Notes: generated from the sequence alone by a model not told the origin. Shown: positions 44,309 through 54,231, counted from the stretch's first letter. The stretch is 64,000 nucleotides of DNA from Sinorhizobium garamanticum (GCF_029892065.1 NZ_CP120374.1:124001-188000); one strand, 5' to 3'. Translations and numbers: made by a program.

Positions 44309-46168
44309 TCAGCGTGCTCCACCGTTTCCTTGTTCCGCCGTGACGGAAACCCAGCGCGGTCGAAAGACAATCTTTCGCAAACGGGTGCCGTCCTGACCGG
44401 CGCCAGCCACCGCATAGCGCTGCTCGAAAATGCGGAGGTGCCCGGTGCCCCATGCGAGCGCCTCAAGCCCTTCTTTCCCGTGTTCGGCAGTCGCAATACC
44501 GGGCAACGCGACGAGTGCCAGAAGGCCGGCCGCCATCGCCGGACGGCGAAAACGGAAGGTGGTGGCGACCGCATTCTCCTTCGAATGCCGCGCGACGATG
44601 ACCAGCAGAAGCAGGCAGTAGACTGCGGCATTCAGGATCGCGAAGAGATAAAAGCCTTTGGCTTCAGCAGCATCGTCAACAAGGAGAACAGGCAGCACCG
44701 ACGTAACCGCGAGGAGCACGTAAGGCGTCAGCACGCGGAGCGGCAATGGATCGACCTCGGATGCACCTTTCGGTGTGACGCGGAAATCCACGAAGGATCC
44801 GGTGAGCCAGTCGCGCACCGCCGCCAGCGTGCCAGCGAGCGCCCAAGGCCAACGGGCAAAGAGAAAGAGCATGCATTCCCAACTGAGGATCTTGGCGTCA
44901 TATGGCCGGAACGAGCGACTTGCCCGCCAGCGATGGGCCAGAAGGACGAGGATGATGGAAAGCGGCGCGAAATGCGCGAAAAAATCAGGATAGGTCACAG
45001 CGACAAAATTCTGGCCGCGTGCCAGTGCAATAATCGGCATCGCGAACATCAGCGCCATGAAGCACGCGAAAAGCGGGTACCAGAGCTGAGAGAAGAGGAA
45101 CTGGAACTTCAGCCGCAGCGGCAACCTGCCGACCAAGCGTGGCGAATACTGCAGCAGCAACATGACCAGGCTGCGCGACCACTGGAACTCCTGGGTCACG
45201 AGGTCCCCGAAGGTGCGCGGTCCATCACCGTGCGCGATCGCATCGAGCGCATGGACCCCGCGCCAACCGGCAGCATTCATCATCAAGGTAGTGGAATGGT
45301 CTTCCGCCAGCTCCGGGCCGAGCCCGCCGATCTCCTCCAGCGCCGCCGTGCGGACCGCATAGTGCGATCCTATGCACAGCGGCGCCAGCCCCCCATTATA
45401 GCCAGCCTGAAGCGAGCCGTGCATGCTCGCCTCGGCATAAAGCCTTCCGCGCGCCGCCCAGCTATCGGACGCGTTGCGGTCACAGATGCTCGGTGCGGAG
45501 ACATAACCAACCATGGGGTCGGCAAAGGGGCGCAGCATCTCGAAAAGGTAGCCGGGCTCAGGAACATGGTCCGCGTCCAGCTGAGCTACGAAATCATAGC
45601 GATCATAACCGTAATGATCGTAGAAGAAGGCGAGGTTGCCCTCCTTGCAACGCGTGCGCCGCGGCCACGAGGTGCGATGGTAGTCGGCTCGCCCCTTGCG
45701 GGTCGAGACGAGGACGCCGTGCCTGCGGCACCACTCGAGCGTCGCCTCGGAGGGATCTTCGTCCGCGAGCCAGGTGTCGTGCGGAACATCCTGTGCGAGC
45801 ATCGCGATCAGCGTTTCCGACACGATCGAAAAAGGTTCTGATGGCGCCTTGGTCACGACCATGGCGACGCGACTGCCGGCCGGCAACTGCAGAGGTCCAT
45901 TTGGTTTTGCCGCGCGATAGAACACCGCTATGAAGTAGGCAGGCAGGAGGGTCACCCACGCGAGGACCGCGGTCACCGTAACGCTGCCCAAAGCGTCCAT
46001 GTGGTGGCGCGGCTCCAGCCACCAGGCCCAGAAATGAACGAGGGCTGCTGCCCAGAGGCCGGCGCCGAGGAGATATTCCGCGCGACGATAGCCCGTGAGG
46101 ACGGGGACGAGCAAAGGCTCGCCACCCTGCGAAGTGTTCGTTCCGTCGTTGGCGGAGAGGCGGGTCAC
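44309..46168 (-). CDS. Membrane glycosyltransferase family 2 (cellulose-synthase-like glycan synthase)
   Basis: The 619-residue protein has two N-terminal helices, a GT2 domain (about residues 100-340) and about five to six C-terminal helices. Motifs are LADEDP near 135, D198-A-D200-H (metal/nucleotide), E289-D290-H (catalytic base region) and Q326-E-F-Q-W330 in the QxxRW position, so the usual Arg is Gln. No PilZ domain is obvious, although the C-terminal part after the helices is about 50 residues long. By family it polymerises and extrudes a beta-glycan. The Sinorhizobium mixed-linkage glucan synthase BgsA is a plausible relative, but identity is not shown. Confidence 0.88.
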   Translation of the reverse strand: MTRLSANDGTNTSQGGEPLLVPVLTGYRRAEYLLGAGLWAAALVHFWAWWLEPRHHMDALGSVTVTAVLAWVTLLPAYFIAVFYRAAKPNGPLQLPAGSRVAMVVTKAPSEPFSIVSETLIAMLAQDVPHDTWLADEDPSEATLEWCRRHGVLVSTRKGRADYHRTSWPRRTRCKEGNLAFFYDHYGYDRYDFVAQLDADHVPEPGYLFEMLRPFADPMVGYVSAPSICDRNASDSWAARGRLYAEASMHGSLQAGYNGGLAPLCIGSHYAVRTAALEEIGGLGPELAEDHSTTLMMNAAGWRGVHALDAIAHGDGPRTFGDLVTQEFQWSRSLVMLLLQYSPRLVGRLPLRLKFQFLFSQLWYPLFACFMALMFAMPIIALARGQNFVAVTYPDFFAHFAPLSIILVLLAHRWRASRSFRPYDAKILSWECMLFLFARWPWALAGTLAAVRDWLTGSFVDFRVTPKGASEVDPLPLRVLTPYVLLAVTSVLPVLLVDDAAEAKGFYLFAILNAAVYCLLLLVIVARHSKENAVATTFRFRRPAMAAGLLALVALPGIATAEHGKEGLEALAWGTGHLRIFEQRYAVAGAGQDGTRLRKIVFRPRWVSVTAEQGNGGAR

Positions 46169-47151
46169 CGTCGCGCCTCCAGTCCGAAGAATGGCGCGGC
46201 CGTTCGCACGATTGTTTCAAGATCGGAATAGTAGGGTAGGAAGCCGAGCGTCTCGTAAGCGAGTCCAGCATTCGCATACAGCGCCGGCGGATCTCCGGGA
46301 CGTCGCTGGCGAAACACGACCGGGACGTCGTTCCCGGTAACCTCGCTGATTGCCCGAAGCACCTCTTTTATGGAAAAACCACGGCCGGTGCCGAGATTGA
46401 GCGCAAGGTTCGCTCCACCCTTGGCGAGATGCCGATATGCCAGCACATGGGCGCGCGCGAGATCGGCCACGTGGATATAGTCGCGCACACAGGTCCCATC
46501 GGGCGTGTCGTAGTCGTTGCCGAAGACCTCCAGATGCGGAATCTTGCCCGCTGCAGCCATCAGCGCGCGCGGAATGAGATGCGTTTCGGGATCGTGCCAT
46601 TCGCCGAGATCGCCCTCCGGGTCCGCTCCGCAGGCGTTGAAATAACGAAGCGAAACGTAGCTGAGGCCGAAGGCCGACGCGTAGTCGGCGAGCATATGCT
46701 CGGCCATCAGCTTCGTCTTGCCGTAGGGATTGATCGGTATCTGCCGCGTGGCCTCGTCGATCGGCAATACCGCCGGTACACCATAGGTGGCGCAACTCGA
46801 TGAGAAGATGATCTTGTCGGGGCCGGCCTGCCGACAAGCATCAAGGAGCGACAGCGTTCCGCGGACGTTGTTGTTATAGTACTTCGCAGGGTCGGCGACG
46901 GACTCACCGACATAGGCGGATGCTGCGAAATGGATGACGGCGGCCGGCTGATATTGTTCAATCACTTCGACCAAGCGGGCCGTGTCCAGGATGTCCCCAT
47001 GCACGAACGGTCCCCAGCGCACCGCGGAGCGGTTCCCGGTCGACAGGTTGTCGTAGACGACGGGCTCGATGCCGTCCAGGCGGAGAAGCTTTGCGGTGTG
47101 GCTGCCGATGTAGCCGGCGCCACCCGTCACAAGAATACGTGGCGCGTCCAT
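46165..47151 (-). CDS. galE: UDP-glucose 4-epimerase (GalE)
   Basis: The 328-residue extended SDR has the NAD-binding TGGAGYIGSHTAK, a catalytic Ser (SSSCATYG) and YGKTK (YxxxK), and the GalE signature NLGTGRGFSIKEVL. It interconverts UDP-glucose and UDP-galactose, or the UDP-pentose pair xylose/arabinose in some relatives. It overlaps the glycan synthase start by 4 bp and the decarboxylase stop by 1 bp, so it is embedded in the operon. Given the UDP-xylose-forming enzyme upstream, UDP-arabinose is a possible product. Confidence 0.9.
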   Translation of the reverse strand: MDAPRILVTGGAGYIGSHTAKLLRLDGIEPVVYDNLSTGNRSAVRWGPFVHGDILDTARLVEVIEQYQPAAVIHFAASAYVGESVADPAKYYNNNVRGTLSLLDACRQAGPDKIIFSSSCATYGVPAVLPIDEATRQIPINPYGKTKLMAEHMLADYASAFGLSYVSLRYFNACGADPEGDLGEWHDPETHLIPRALMAAAGKIPHLEVFGNDYDTPDGTCVRDYIHVADLARAHVLAYRHLAKGGANLALNLGTGRGFSIKEVLRAISEVTGNDVPVVFRQRRPGDPPALYANAGLAYETLGFLPYYSDLETIVRTAAPFFGLEARR

Positions 47152-48197
47152 CAGACCAGTTCCATGACTTTCCGATCGGAGCCGGAGAGGAGGCCATCGA
47201 AGTAGTGGATGGTGCGGGCGAGACCATCCGACAGATTGACTGTCGGGCGCCAGCCGAGCGCTTTCGTTGCGAGCGAAATGTCCGGGCGGCGTTGACGCGG
47301 ATCATCGACAGGCAAAGGCCGGCGGACGATCTTCGAGCGAGAGCCGGTCAGGTGGATCACCTGCTCAGCGAGTCCACTGATCGTGAACTCTCCGGGATTG
47401 CCGAGATTGACCGGGCCAGTGAGCGACGGCGGCGACGCCATCAGGCGCACGAAGCCGTCGATCAGATCGTCCACGAAACAGAAGGATCGGGTCTGTGATC
47501 CATCGCCATAGATGGTAATGTCCTCACCTTTGAGGGCCTGGACGATGAAGTTCGAGACGACGCGGCCATCGTCCGGGCGCATCCGGGGGCCATAGGTGTT
47601 GAAGATGCGAACGATCTTGATCTCGACCCCGTGAACCTTGTGGAAGTCGTGGAACAGGGTTTCTGCGCAACGTTTGCCCTCGTCGTAGCAGGAGCGTGGG
47701 CCGAAAGTATTGACGTTGCCCCAGTAACTTTCCACCTGCGGGTGGACTTGCGGATCGCCGTAGATTTCCGACGTCGAGGCCTGAAAGATGCGTGCGCCCC
47801 TGCGCGCAGCCAAATCGAGGAGATTTAGCGACCCGATCACGCATGTTCTCATGGTCTGGATCGGATCGGCCTGATAGTGCGGCGGCGATGCCGGACATGC
47901 GAGATTATAGATTTCGTCGACCTCGAGGTCGATCGGTTCCACGATGTCATGGCCAATGACGCGAAAGGTTTCGAAGCTCTTCAACTGCGTGATATTGCGT
48001 CTCACGCCGGTCGAGAAGTTGTCGACGCAGATGACTTCATGACCGGCGCCGAGAAGCAGCTCGCATAGATGTGATCCCAGGAAGCCCGCGCCGCCAGTAA
48101 CGAGTATTCGTTTCAGATTTTTCGCGCGCTGCTGGAATTCACTGTCGTCTTTTGTCGTTGGCAAAGCGTTTATGAAATTATTTCGAAAGTAATTCAC
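47151..48197 (-). CDS. UDP-glucuronate decarboxylase (UDP-xylose synthase) family
   Basis: The 348-residue extended SDR has [13 protein letters not shown], the UXS signature [26 protein letters not shown] (YxxxK) and [10 protein letters not shown]. These mark UDP-glucuronate decarboxylases, which make UDP-xylose. I place the start at GTG 48197, preceded by GGAG seven bases upstream; an in-frame ATG at 48245 would add 16 residues. It is the first gene of the six-gene glycan operon. It supplies the precursor for a xylose- (or, with GalE, arabinose-) containing polymer. Confidence 0.9.
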   Translation of the reverse strand: MNYFRNNFINALPTTKDDSEFQQRAKNLKRILVTGGAGFLGSHLCELLLGAGHEVICVDNFSTGVRRNITQLKSFETFRVIGHDIVEPIDLEVDEIYNLACPASPPHYQADPIQTMRTCVIGSLNLLDLAARRGARIFQASTSEIYGDPQVHPQVESYWGNVNTFGPRSCYDEGKRCAETLFHDFHKVHGVEIKIVRIFNTYGPRMRPDDGRVVSNFIVQALKGEDITIYGDGSQTRSFCFVDDLIDGFVRLMASPPSLTGPVNLGNPGEFTISGLAEQVIHLTGSRSKIVRRPLPVDDPRQRRPDISLATKALGWRPTVNLSDGLARTIHYFDGLLSGSDRKVMELV

Positions 48198-48556
48198 GGA
48201 TAAGCTCCACGCAATTAATCGGCGACATAAGAGTTTGTTCGCCAACGAAAAAAATGACTAGGTAATGCAAACACTTTCGTTCGAAACTACCCTGGCTTTT
48301 GCCTTGCGCTATTTGGAAGCGACTGTTGCCTACTGATACAACCGCCGTGTGGAGAATGTCATTATCACCCAATCCGGATAGTTATCTTGCCGTGCATTTC
48401 TACACAAAAAGAGGTATAACGAGCACTCCCTGGATGTAAGCTGTGAGCTCTGTTCTACCGCTGGGCGAGTTGTGAAGAGACGGGATGGCCCCCCTCTGCA
48501 GGCATTCCATGGCCCGCGCTTCACGCTCGAGAGCGACCATTCACTGGAGGAGTTGC
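48198..48556. other. Divergent promoter region of glycan operon and AraC regulator
   Basis: About 360 bp separate the decarboxylase and AraC starts. No gene is visible in it. Promoters for both directions are expected here, but no perfect dyad stands out. Confidence 0.35.
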
Positions 48557-49708
48557 ATGAGTAAGGAGTCTGGATCAGGAGATAGTCCGCCGGAAGTTTC
48601 CGCCTGGCCCGCCCATTTGGAGCGGCGCCGGTGGCCCCGCGAGCCAACTGCGCGAGGGGAACATCAAGCCATCGCCCATCCCGGGCTGGTGCCCTCGCAT
48701 TTCTCGACGCTCGGATTACCGCCGGCGGAGCAGTTTGACGCGTGGCGCGGGCACATGGCACCGCTGATCGATGTTCGTTTGCCAGACGGGAAGTCTCCGG
48801 ATGAAGGCTTTCCTGCCGAGCAGGTAGGATGGCACCTCGGCGATTTGCTCGTCGTTCAACAGCGTACGCCGGGATATAGCTATGAGCGGTCTCGCGCCAT
48901 GCTGCGCTCCAGCCCGATCGACCACTGGAACGTCGGAGTGTTTCGCAGCGGTCGAGCATGGACCGAAGTCGATCGCCACGTCACGGAGACAGGGCCGGGA
49001 GAGCTCTTTTTCCGGTCCCTTGGCTATCCCTACCGCGGGCGCGTGACGGAGTCCGTGGCCGTCCTTCTCTTCATGCCATACGAATTGCTGGCGGACGATG
49101 CGAGCAAGCTTGATGGTGCCAATAATTCTGTTTTGTCAGGTAGTTTGGCGGAGCTTCTCATCAACTACATTAATGGCATCGAATCAAGCCTCAGCACGAT
49201 CGCCGCGCCTGAAGTGCCGCGTATCGTGCGCACGATTCGCGACATGATCGTCGCTTGCGCTGCATCGTCGACGCGGCCGGATGCGGCAGGGTCCCCGGTA
49301 AACATGGGAATGATGGAACGGGCGCACCGGTATATCCATCTCAACCTTCATTCCGGGGAATTGACACCGGATGCCATGTGCCGCGCACTCGGTATTTCCC
49401 GCACACGCCTTTACCAACTGTTCGAGCCGAGTGGCGGCGTCCTCAACTACATTCGCCGCCGCAGGCTTCTGCAGGCCTATGCGGACCTCAGCGACCCGAC
49501 GAACAAGCGGCCTATATCCGAAATCGCGGAAGCCGCAGGTTTCGACGTGGCCGCGAATTTCACGCGTGCCTTCAACCACGAATTCGGCGCAAACCCGCGC
49601 GACATCCGCAAGATGGCGGCCGCCGAACAGCATGTCGCACCACTTGCTCTTTCCGAGCGCCCCCGCGGAACCACCATCGGCGACTGGCTCAAATCCGTTC
49701 AAGTCTGA
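48557..49708 (+). CDS. AraC family transcriptional regulator
   Basis: The 383-residue protein has an N-terminal AraC-binding-like domain (about 60-220: HFSTLGLPPAEQFDAWRGHM, then WNVGVFRSG) and a C-terminal pair of HTH motifs (GELTPDAMCRALGISRTRLY, ISEIAEAAGFDVAANFTRAF), followed by NPRDIR. ATG 48557 has GGAGG seven bases upstream. It is divergent from the glycan operon and upstream of the C1 regulators, so it could control either. Full-length AraC members with this N-domain respond to small ligands, which are not identifiable here. Confidence 0.9.
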   Translation: MSKESGSGDSPPEVSAWPAHLERRRWPREPTARGEHQAIAHPGLVPSHFSTLGLPPAEQFDAWRGHMAPLIDVRLPDGKSPDEGFPAEQVGWHLGDLLVVQQRTPGYSYERSRAMLRSSPIDHWNVGVFRSGRAWTEVDRHVTETGPGELFFRSLGYPYRGRVTESVAVLLFMPYELLADDASKLDGANNSVLSGSLAELLINYINGIESSLSTIAAPEVPRIVRTIRDMIVACAASSTRPDAAGSPVNMGMMERAHRYIHLNLHSGELTPDAMCRALGISRTRLYQLFEPSGGVLNYIRRRRLLQAYADLSDPTNKRPISEIAEAAGFDVAANFTRAFNHEFGANPRDIRKMAAAEQHVAPLALSERPRGTTIGDWLKSVQV

Positions 49709-50085
49709 GAACGCCAGCAGGCAGTCAAGCGACAGCGTTTATCACGCCCGCCGCACTCGGCTGAACGGCAATCATTGCAATGATCTGCTGCGGCGAGTTT
49801 CAGGGCAGGCAGCCAACGAAGCGGAAGTATCTGTCTGCCCGCCGTCGAGGACGACTTCGGCCGAGGATTATCGGTTGCCGCGTTTCGGCACGGCACTTGA
49901 GTGCTTTCAGCGGGTAGCCGATGGTGCAGCATTCGGCAATTGCCGGACCTCGAAAACTGTGCGACAAATTCCTCGCTGTTGTGCTGGAGGAGAGCATGAC
50001 CGCAATGGGAGCATAGATACTTCCGGTGTAATTGTAGTTGGTTGACGCCGCTCCAAAGACCAGGAAGTATTTTGGGAGGAGTGCC
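49709..50085. other. 377-bp gap before the response regulator gene
   Basis: No gene is supported. The region must hold the promoter of the response regulator-FIST-kinase operon, but no clear operator is visible. Confidence 0.35.
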
Positions 50086-50775
50086 ATGTCGCAGACTGCG
50101 TTACCTGTCCACTCGCTTTCAATAAAATCGGCCTTGGTGATCGATGATCATCCGCTTTATTGTGATGCCCTGGCCGCGACGATGGAAAGCACCTTCAAAA
50201 CGCGTCGAATTCGAACAGCAACTTCGTTAAGCGAAGCGATGCAGCAACTGCGGATGCGGTTCTCGCCCGATCTGATCATTCTTGATCTCAATCTGCCGGA
50301 TGCGTCGGGTCTGAGCGGTTTTCTGAAGATCAAGGAAAGGATGCCCGATATCCCAGTGATCGTCATCTCGGCGATCACGTCGAAGGAGGTCGTTCAGTCG
50401 GTTATTGCGGCCGGTGCTGCTGGGTTCATTCCCAAGGATATGGACCGGCAGAATTTCCAGGACGCGATGCAAGATATCTGGAACGGCAAGACCTATGTGC
50501 CGCCCGGCTACACAATCCCGTCCCGCACCACAGCCACGGACCTGTCGGTGGAATCGATTTCGCGCAAGATCGCCCATTTGTCGCAGCAGCAGACCCGCAT
50601 TCTGGGCCTGATCTGCGAGGGGATGCCGAACAAGCTGATCGCTTACGAGATGCAGCTGGCCGAGGCGACCGTCAAGGCCCATATCACGGCGCTTTTGCGC
50701 CGGTTGGGCGTCCACAACCGCACACAGGCGGCGATGCTTGTGCGCGAAGTCTCGATCCGTCATAGCCTGCAATGA
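50086..50775 (+). CDS. LuxR-type response regulator (AgmR/ExaE-like)
   Basis: The 229-residue protein has a NarL-type receiver (ALVIDDHPLYCDALAATM, phospho-acceptor Asp in LIILDLNLPDASG, PKDMDRQ) and a LuxR HTH (LSQQQTRILGLICEGMPNKL, EATVKAHITALLRRLGV). Regulators of this class control PQQ-alcohol dehydrogenase genes in Pseudomonas (ExaE/AgmR/PedR1). ATG 50086 is preceded by GGGAGGAG. It is 46 bp before the FIST protein gene and probably in one operon with the hybrid kinase, which would phosphorylate it. Confidence 0.9.
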   Translation: MSQTALPVHSLSIKSALVIDDHPLYCDALAATMESTFKTRRIRTATSLSEAMQQLRMRFSPDLIILDLNLPDASGLSGFLKIKERMPDIPVIVISAITSKEVVQSVIAAGAAGFIPKDMDRQNFQDAMQDIWNGKTYVPPGYTIPSRTTATDLSVESISRKIAHLSQQQTRILGLICEGMPNKLIAYEMQLAEATVKAHITALLRRLGVHNRTQAAMLVREVSIRHSLQ

Positions 50776-50821
50776 GACGTGCCGGCGCAGGCAATCGGGA
50801 CTGAAGGGAGGATGACGGCGC

Positions 50822-51991
50822 ATGACGGCTGTCAACGATCTTGACCGCAAACCGGCGGAGGCGGTGCGGCTTGCCGCATCGCGTGCCGATGACGCGGCCG
50901 TTGCGCTTGCCGATATCAGACGGCAGCTCGCCACCGCAAGGCCAAGCTTCGTCCTTCTGTTCGTGCCGAACAGGCTTCAACCCGATGACGTTGCCAAGGC
51001 TCTGCGAGTGTCGCTACCGAACACTGTGGTCTTCGGCTGCACGACAGCCGGCCAGATCACGTCGCGGGGCTATGAAGACGACGCGTTGCTGGCGATCGCC
51101 TTCCAGCGGCATCACTTCCGGGTGGCCTCGATCCTGTTCGAACCGATCTCGCCGGTTTCGATCGCTGATGTCGTGTCGCAGACGGAGCGGCTCGCCTCGC
51201 AATTCCGTGCGACGCCGGGTCGAAAGCGGCTTGCCCTGGTTTTTGCCGATGGACTGTCCAAACAGGAGGATATCCTGATGGCAGCGCTGGAGGCGGGCCT
51301 GAAGGACATTCCCGTGTTTGGCGGGTCGGCCGGCGACGGGCTGCGGTTCGAGCGCACGCAGGTTCTGCGCAATGGCGAGTTCCACAGCAACGCTGCGCTT
51401 CTTCTGCTACTGGAAACCGATCTGGACTTTAGCGGCCTCGGCTTCGATCATTTCCAGCCCACGGAAACACGCATGGTGGTGACCCGTGCTGTCCCGGAGG
51501 AACGGCTGGTTCTGGAAATCAATGGCACACCGGCGGCCGAGGAGTATGCCCGGCTCGTCAACGTGCCGGTCAGCGAGTTGTCACCGATGGTTTTCGCCGA
51601 GAACCCGGTACTGGTGCGCAACGGCAATCTCTATCACGTGCGGGCAATCCAGCAGATTAACGGCGAACATGGCCTCACCTTCCTGTCAGCGATCGATGAC
51701 GGTCTGCTATTGAGGCTCGGCCGCGGCAAGGAAATCATCCGCACGCTCGAGACGGGTCTCGCCGTCAGCGACAAGGATGGTGAGGCACCTGATTTCATCC
51801 TGGGGTTCGACTGCTATCTGCGCAAGCTCGAGATCGAGCGCAAGGGCCTGGACGGCAAGGCGTCCGAGCAGTTCCGCCAGCATCGGGTCGTCGGTTTCAA
51901 CACCTATGGCGAACAGCACCTCGGCGTGCATGTGAACCAGACCTTTGTAGGCGTCGCATTCTTCCGGCCAAAGGGAGGCGCGCCGCTGTGA
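50822..51991 (+). CDS. FIST domain sensory protein
   Basis: The 389-residue soluble protein has FIST N (about residues 40-225: FVLLFVPNRL, VFGCTTAGQITSRGYEDDAL, VFGGSAGDGLRF) and FIST C (about 230-375). FIST domains are predicted small-ligand sensors linked to signal transduction. GGGAGG lies upstream of the start. Its stop overlaps the hybrid kinase start (ATGA), so the two are translationally coupled and probably interact. A FIST-plus-kinase pair occurs near the alcohol-oxidation regulators of Pseudomonas, which suggests it senses an alcohol or aldehyde-derived metabolite. Confidence 0.9.
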   Translation: MTAVNDLDRKPAEAVRLAASRADDAAVALADIRRQLATARPSFVLLFVPNRLQPDDVAKALRVSLPNTVVFGCTTAGQITSRGYEDDALLAIAFQRHHFRVASILFEPISPVSIADVVSQTERLASQFRATPGRKRLALVFADGLSKQEDILMAALEAGLKDIPVFGGSAGDGLRFERTQVLRNGEFHSNAALLLLLETDLDFSGLGFDHFQPTETRMVVTRAVPEERLVLEINGTPAAEEYARLVNVPVSELSPMVFAENPVLVRNGNLYHVRAIQQINGEHGLTFLSAIDDGLLLRLGRGKEIIRTLETGLAVSDKDGEAPDFILGFDCYLRKLEIERKGLDGKASEQFRQHRVVGFNTYGEQHLGVHVNQTFVGVAFFRPKGGAPL

Positions 51992-54231
51992 TCGATCCGA
52001 ACGAACCCTACAAGATCCAGATCGCCAAGCAGGCCAAGATCATCGAGGCGCTGATCAATCGGGCCGAACGCGGTCATGAAGTCGGCGGCTCCGCCTATTC
52101 ACTCTTCGAATCCGCCATCGCTCTGCAGACGGAGGTCTGGGAAAAGACCAAGGATCTGGAAAAGGCCCTCGACACACTCGGCAGGGCGTCGAATGAACTT
52201 GAGATTGCCTATCAGACGCAGGAGCGCATCCAGAGAAACCTCGCCGATGCCATGGTGGCCATGGAAGACGGCTTCGCCCTCTTCTCCGATGAGCGGTTGC
52301 AGGTCTGCAATGCACAGTTCCGGTACCTACTCCCCGACGTCGAGCCGCTGATCAAACCCGGTCTCGGTTTCGACGACTACCTCGCGGCCGTCAATGCCAG
52401 CAAGTATCTGAGCCGGGACGAAAACGGGGGGATCAGCCGTCCCCAGCCGCAGGTGACGGAGCAGAGGTCCGGCCAACGCTTTTCGTCCTTTGTCATGGAG
52501 TTGAGGAACGATCGCTGGTTCCAGATTTCCTACCGTCAGACCAGTTCCGGCAGCATCACCGTGCTGCAGACCGAAATCACCGACATCGTGCGGGAGAACC
52601 GGCGCGAGAAGAACCGCCTGATCGACCAGCAGGCCCATTTCCTGCAGGCCGCTTTCGATCACATGTCGCTCGGCATCTGCACGTTTTCGTCACGCGGCGA
52701 ATTGCTGGTTCGCAACGAGCGTTTCGGCGAGCTTCTCGGCGTACCGCTTTCACTTCTGAAGAAGGGAAGTCCCTTCCAGCGCATCATCGAACATTTGGAA
52801 CGTCACGAGATTCTCGAGCGCAAAGGCCGACGGTCCAAATTCGCGAGCTGGTTCAAGGCCATGCGCCGCGGCGAGACGATGCAGGAACGGTGTCGGCGAC
52901 GCGACGGCATGAGCCTCGACATTCGCATTCATTCCTTGCCTGGTGACGGTTTCATCGTGTCGCTCATGGACGTTACCGCAGAGACGCAAGCGGCAGCGCT
53001 TCTGGAGCAACGGGTACAGGAGCGGACCGCCGAACTGACCGAAGCCAATCGCCTGCTGCAGATCCATGCCATTGAGCAGATCAAAATCGAAGCCGCCCTT
53101 CGGCAGGCCAAGGAGGCAGCCGAATCGGCCCATACATCCAAGACTCGCTTCCTGGCGGCCGCCAGCCATGACCTTCTTCAGCCGATCAACGCCGCGAAAC
53201 TCTATCTCTCGATGTTGACGGAGACGGCGGGGCAGCCCGGGGCGGAAGATGTGGTCGGCAGGCTCAAGCGATCCTTTACCTCGATCGAATCGCTTCTGCA
53301 GGCGCTCCTCGATATTTCGCGCCTCGACAGTGCGGCAGCCGAGTTCAACATCACGTCGTTCGAACTCGGAAGCCTGCTGCAGGGCCTCACCGGGGATCTG
53401 GCGCCGTTGGCGACAGAAAAGGGGATAGAGCTTCGGATAGTCCCTTCCACGCGCTGGGTCACCAGCGATCAGCGCTACCTGATGCGCTGCGTCCAGAACC
53501 TGGTGGTGAACGCGATCCAGTACACAGAGCGCGGCCGTGTGCTGGTTGGTTGCCGGCTCAGAAGCAATCGGCTGCGGATCGAAGTCTGGGACACCGGTTC
53601 AGGCATTTCCGAGGTGGACCAGACCCGGATCTTCAACGAGTTCATCCGGGCCGGCGGTGCTGGAAAAGGCACGGGCATGGGACTTGGCCTGTCGATCGTC
53701 GAGCGGGCCTGCCGGCATCTCGATCATCCCGTCCGGCTGGTGTCGCAGCCCGGCCGTGGTTCCGTCTTCTCGATCGAAGTGCCGCTTGCCGCGCCTGGCC
53801 GTGCCAGCGTCTGCGAAAACCCGATGATGGAGCAGATGCTTGATGGCAGCCTCGATCTCATCGTCATGGTCGTGGAGAACGATTCCGACGAGCTTCACGC
53901 GATGACGCAGGTGCTGGAAAGCTGGGGAGCGAGCGTCCTGGCGGCGGCCTCGACGGTCGATGCCGCTGCGCTGATGCAGGAAATCGGCACAGCGCCCGAC
54001 ATTCTGCTGGTCGATTATCAGCTGGACGACGGCGACAATGGCATAGAAACCATTCGCACGCTGCGCGCGCTTGCGGGAATCGAAATCCCAGCGATCATCA
54101 TTTCTGCCAACCGGCAGCGCCAATTCCTGCAGCTTTGCAACGAAATGTCGTTCGCCGTGCTCAACAAGCCGGTGCAACTGGTGCGGCTGCGGGCGCTGAT
54201 CGACTGGAAGACCCGGGCGCGCGTGGCGTGA
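51988..54231 (+). CDS. Hybrid histidine kinase (PAS-PAS-HisKA-HATPase-REC)
   Basis: The 747-residue cytosolic protein has an N-terminal helical region with coiled-coil character (about 1-75) and a PAS_7-type domain (about 80-205). A second PAS region (about 215-340) and a coiled linker follow, then HisKA with RFLAAASHDLLQPINAAKLY (His394). A HATPase domain (LVVNAIQYTERG, DTGSGI, GMGLGLSIVERACRHL) and a C-terminal receiver with Asp676 in LLVDYQLDDGDNG complete it. It resembles NahK/ErcS'-type kinases. No membrane segment is present, so input must be cytosolic, most likely the FIST protein. It is the third gene of the regulator operon. Confidence 0.93.
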   Translation: MIDPNEPYKIQIAKQAKIIEALINRAERGHEVGGSAYSLFESAIALQTEVWEKTKDLEKALDTLGRASNELEIAYQTQERIQRNLADAMVAMEDGFALFSDERLQVCNAQFRYLLPDVEPLIKPGLGFDDYLAAVNASKYLSRDENGGISRPQPQVTEQRSGQRFSSFVMELRNDRWFQISYRQTSSGSITVLQTEITDIVRENRREKNRLIDQQAHFLQAAFDHMSLGICTFSSRGELLVRNERFGELLGVPLSLLKKGSPFQRIIEHLERHEILERKGRRSKFASWFKAMRRGETMQERCRRRDGMSLDIRIHSLPGDGFIVSLMDVTAETQAAALLEQRVQERTAELTEANRLLQIHAIEQIKIEAALRQAKEAAESAHTSKTRFLAAASHDLLQPINAAKLYLSMLTETAGQPGAEDVVGRLKRSFTSIESLLQALLDISRLDSAAAEFNITSFELGSLLQGLTGDLAPLATEKGIELRIVPSTRWVTSDQRYLMRCVQNLVVNAIQYTERGRVLVGCRLRSNRLRIEVWDTGSGISEVDQTRIFNEFIRAGGAGKGTGMGLGLSIVERACRHLDHPVRLVSQPGRGSVFSIEVPLAAPGRASVCENPMMEQMLDGSLDLIVMVVENDSDELHAMTQVLESWGASVLAAASTVDAAALMQEIGTAPDILLVDYQLDDGDNGIETIRTLRALAGIEIPAIIISANRQRQFLQLCNEMSFAVLNKPVQLVRLRALIDWKTRARVA

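Noticed and set aside
43769..45841. 690-codon plus-strand frame across the DUF995 and GT2 genes
   Set aside because: It is antisense to three well-supported genes and shows no domain; its composition is typical of a shadow frame.
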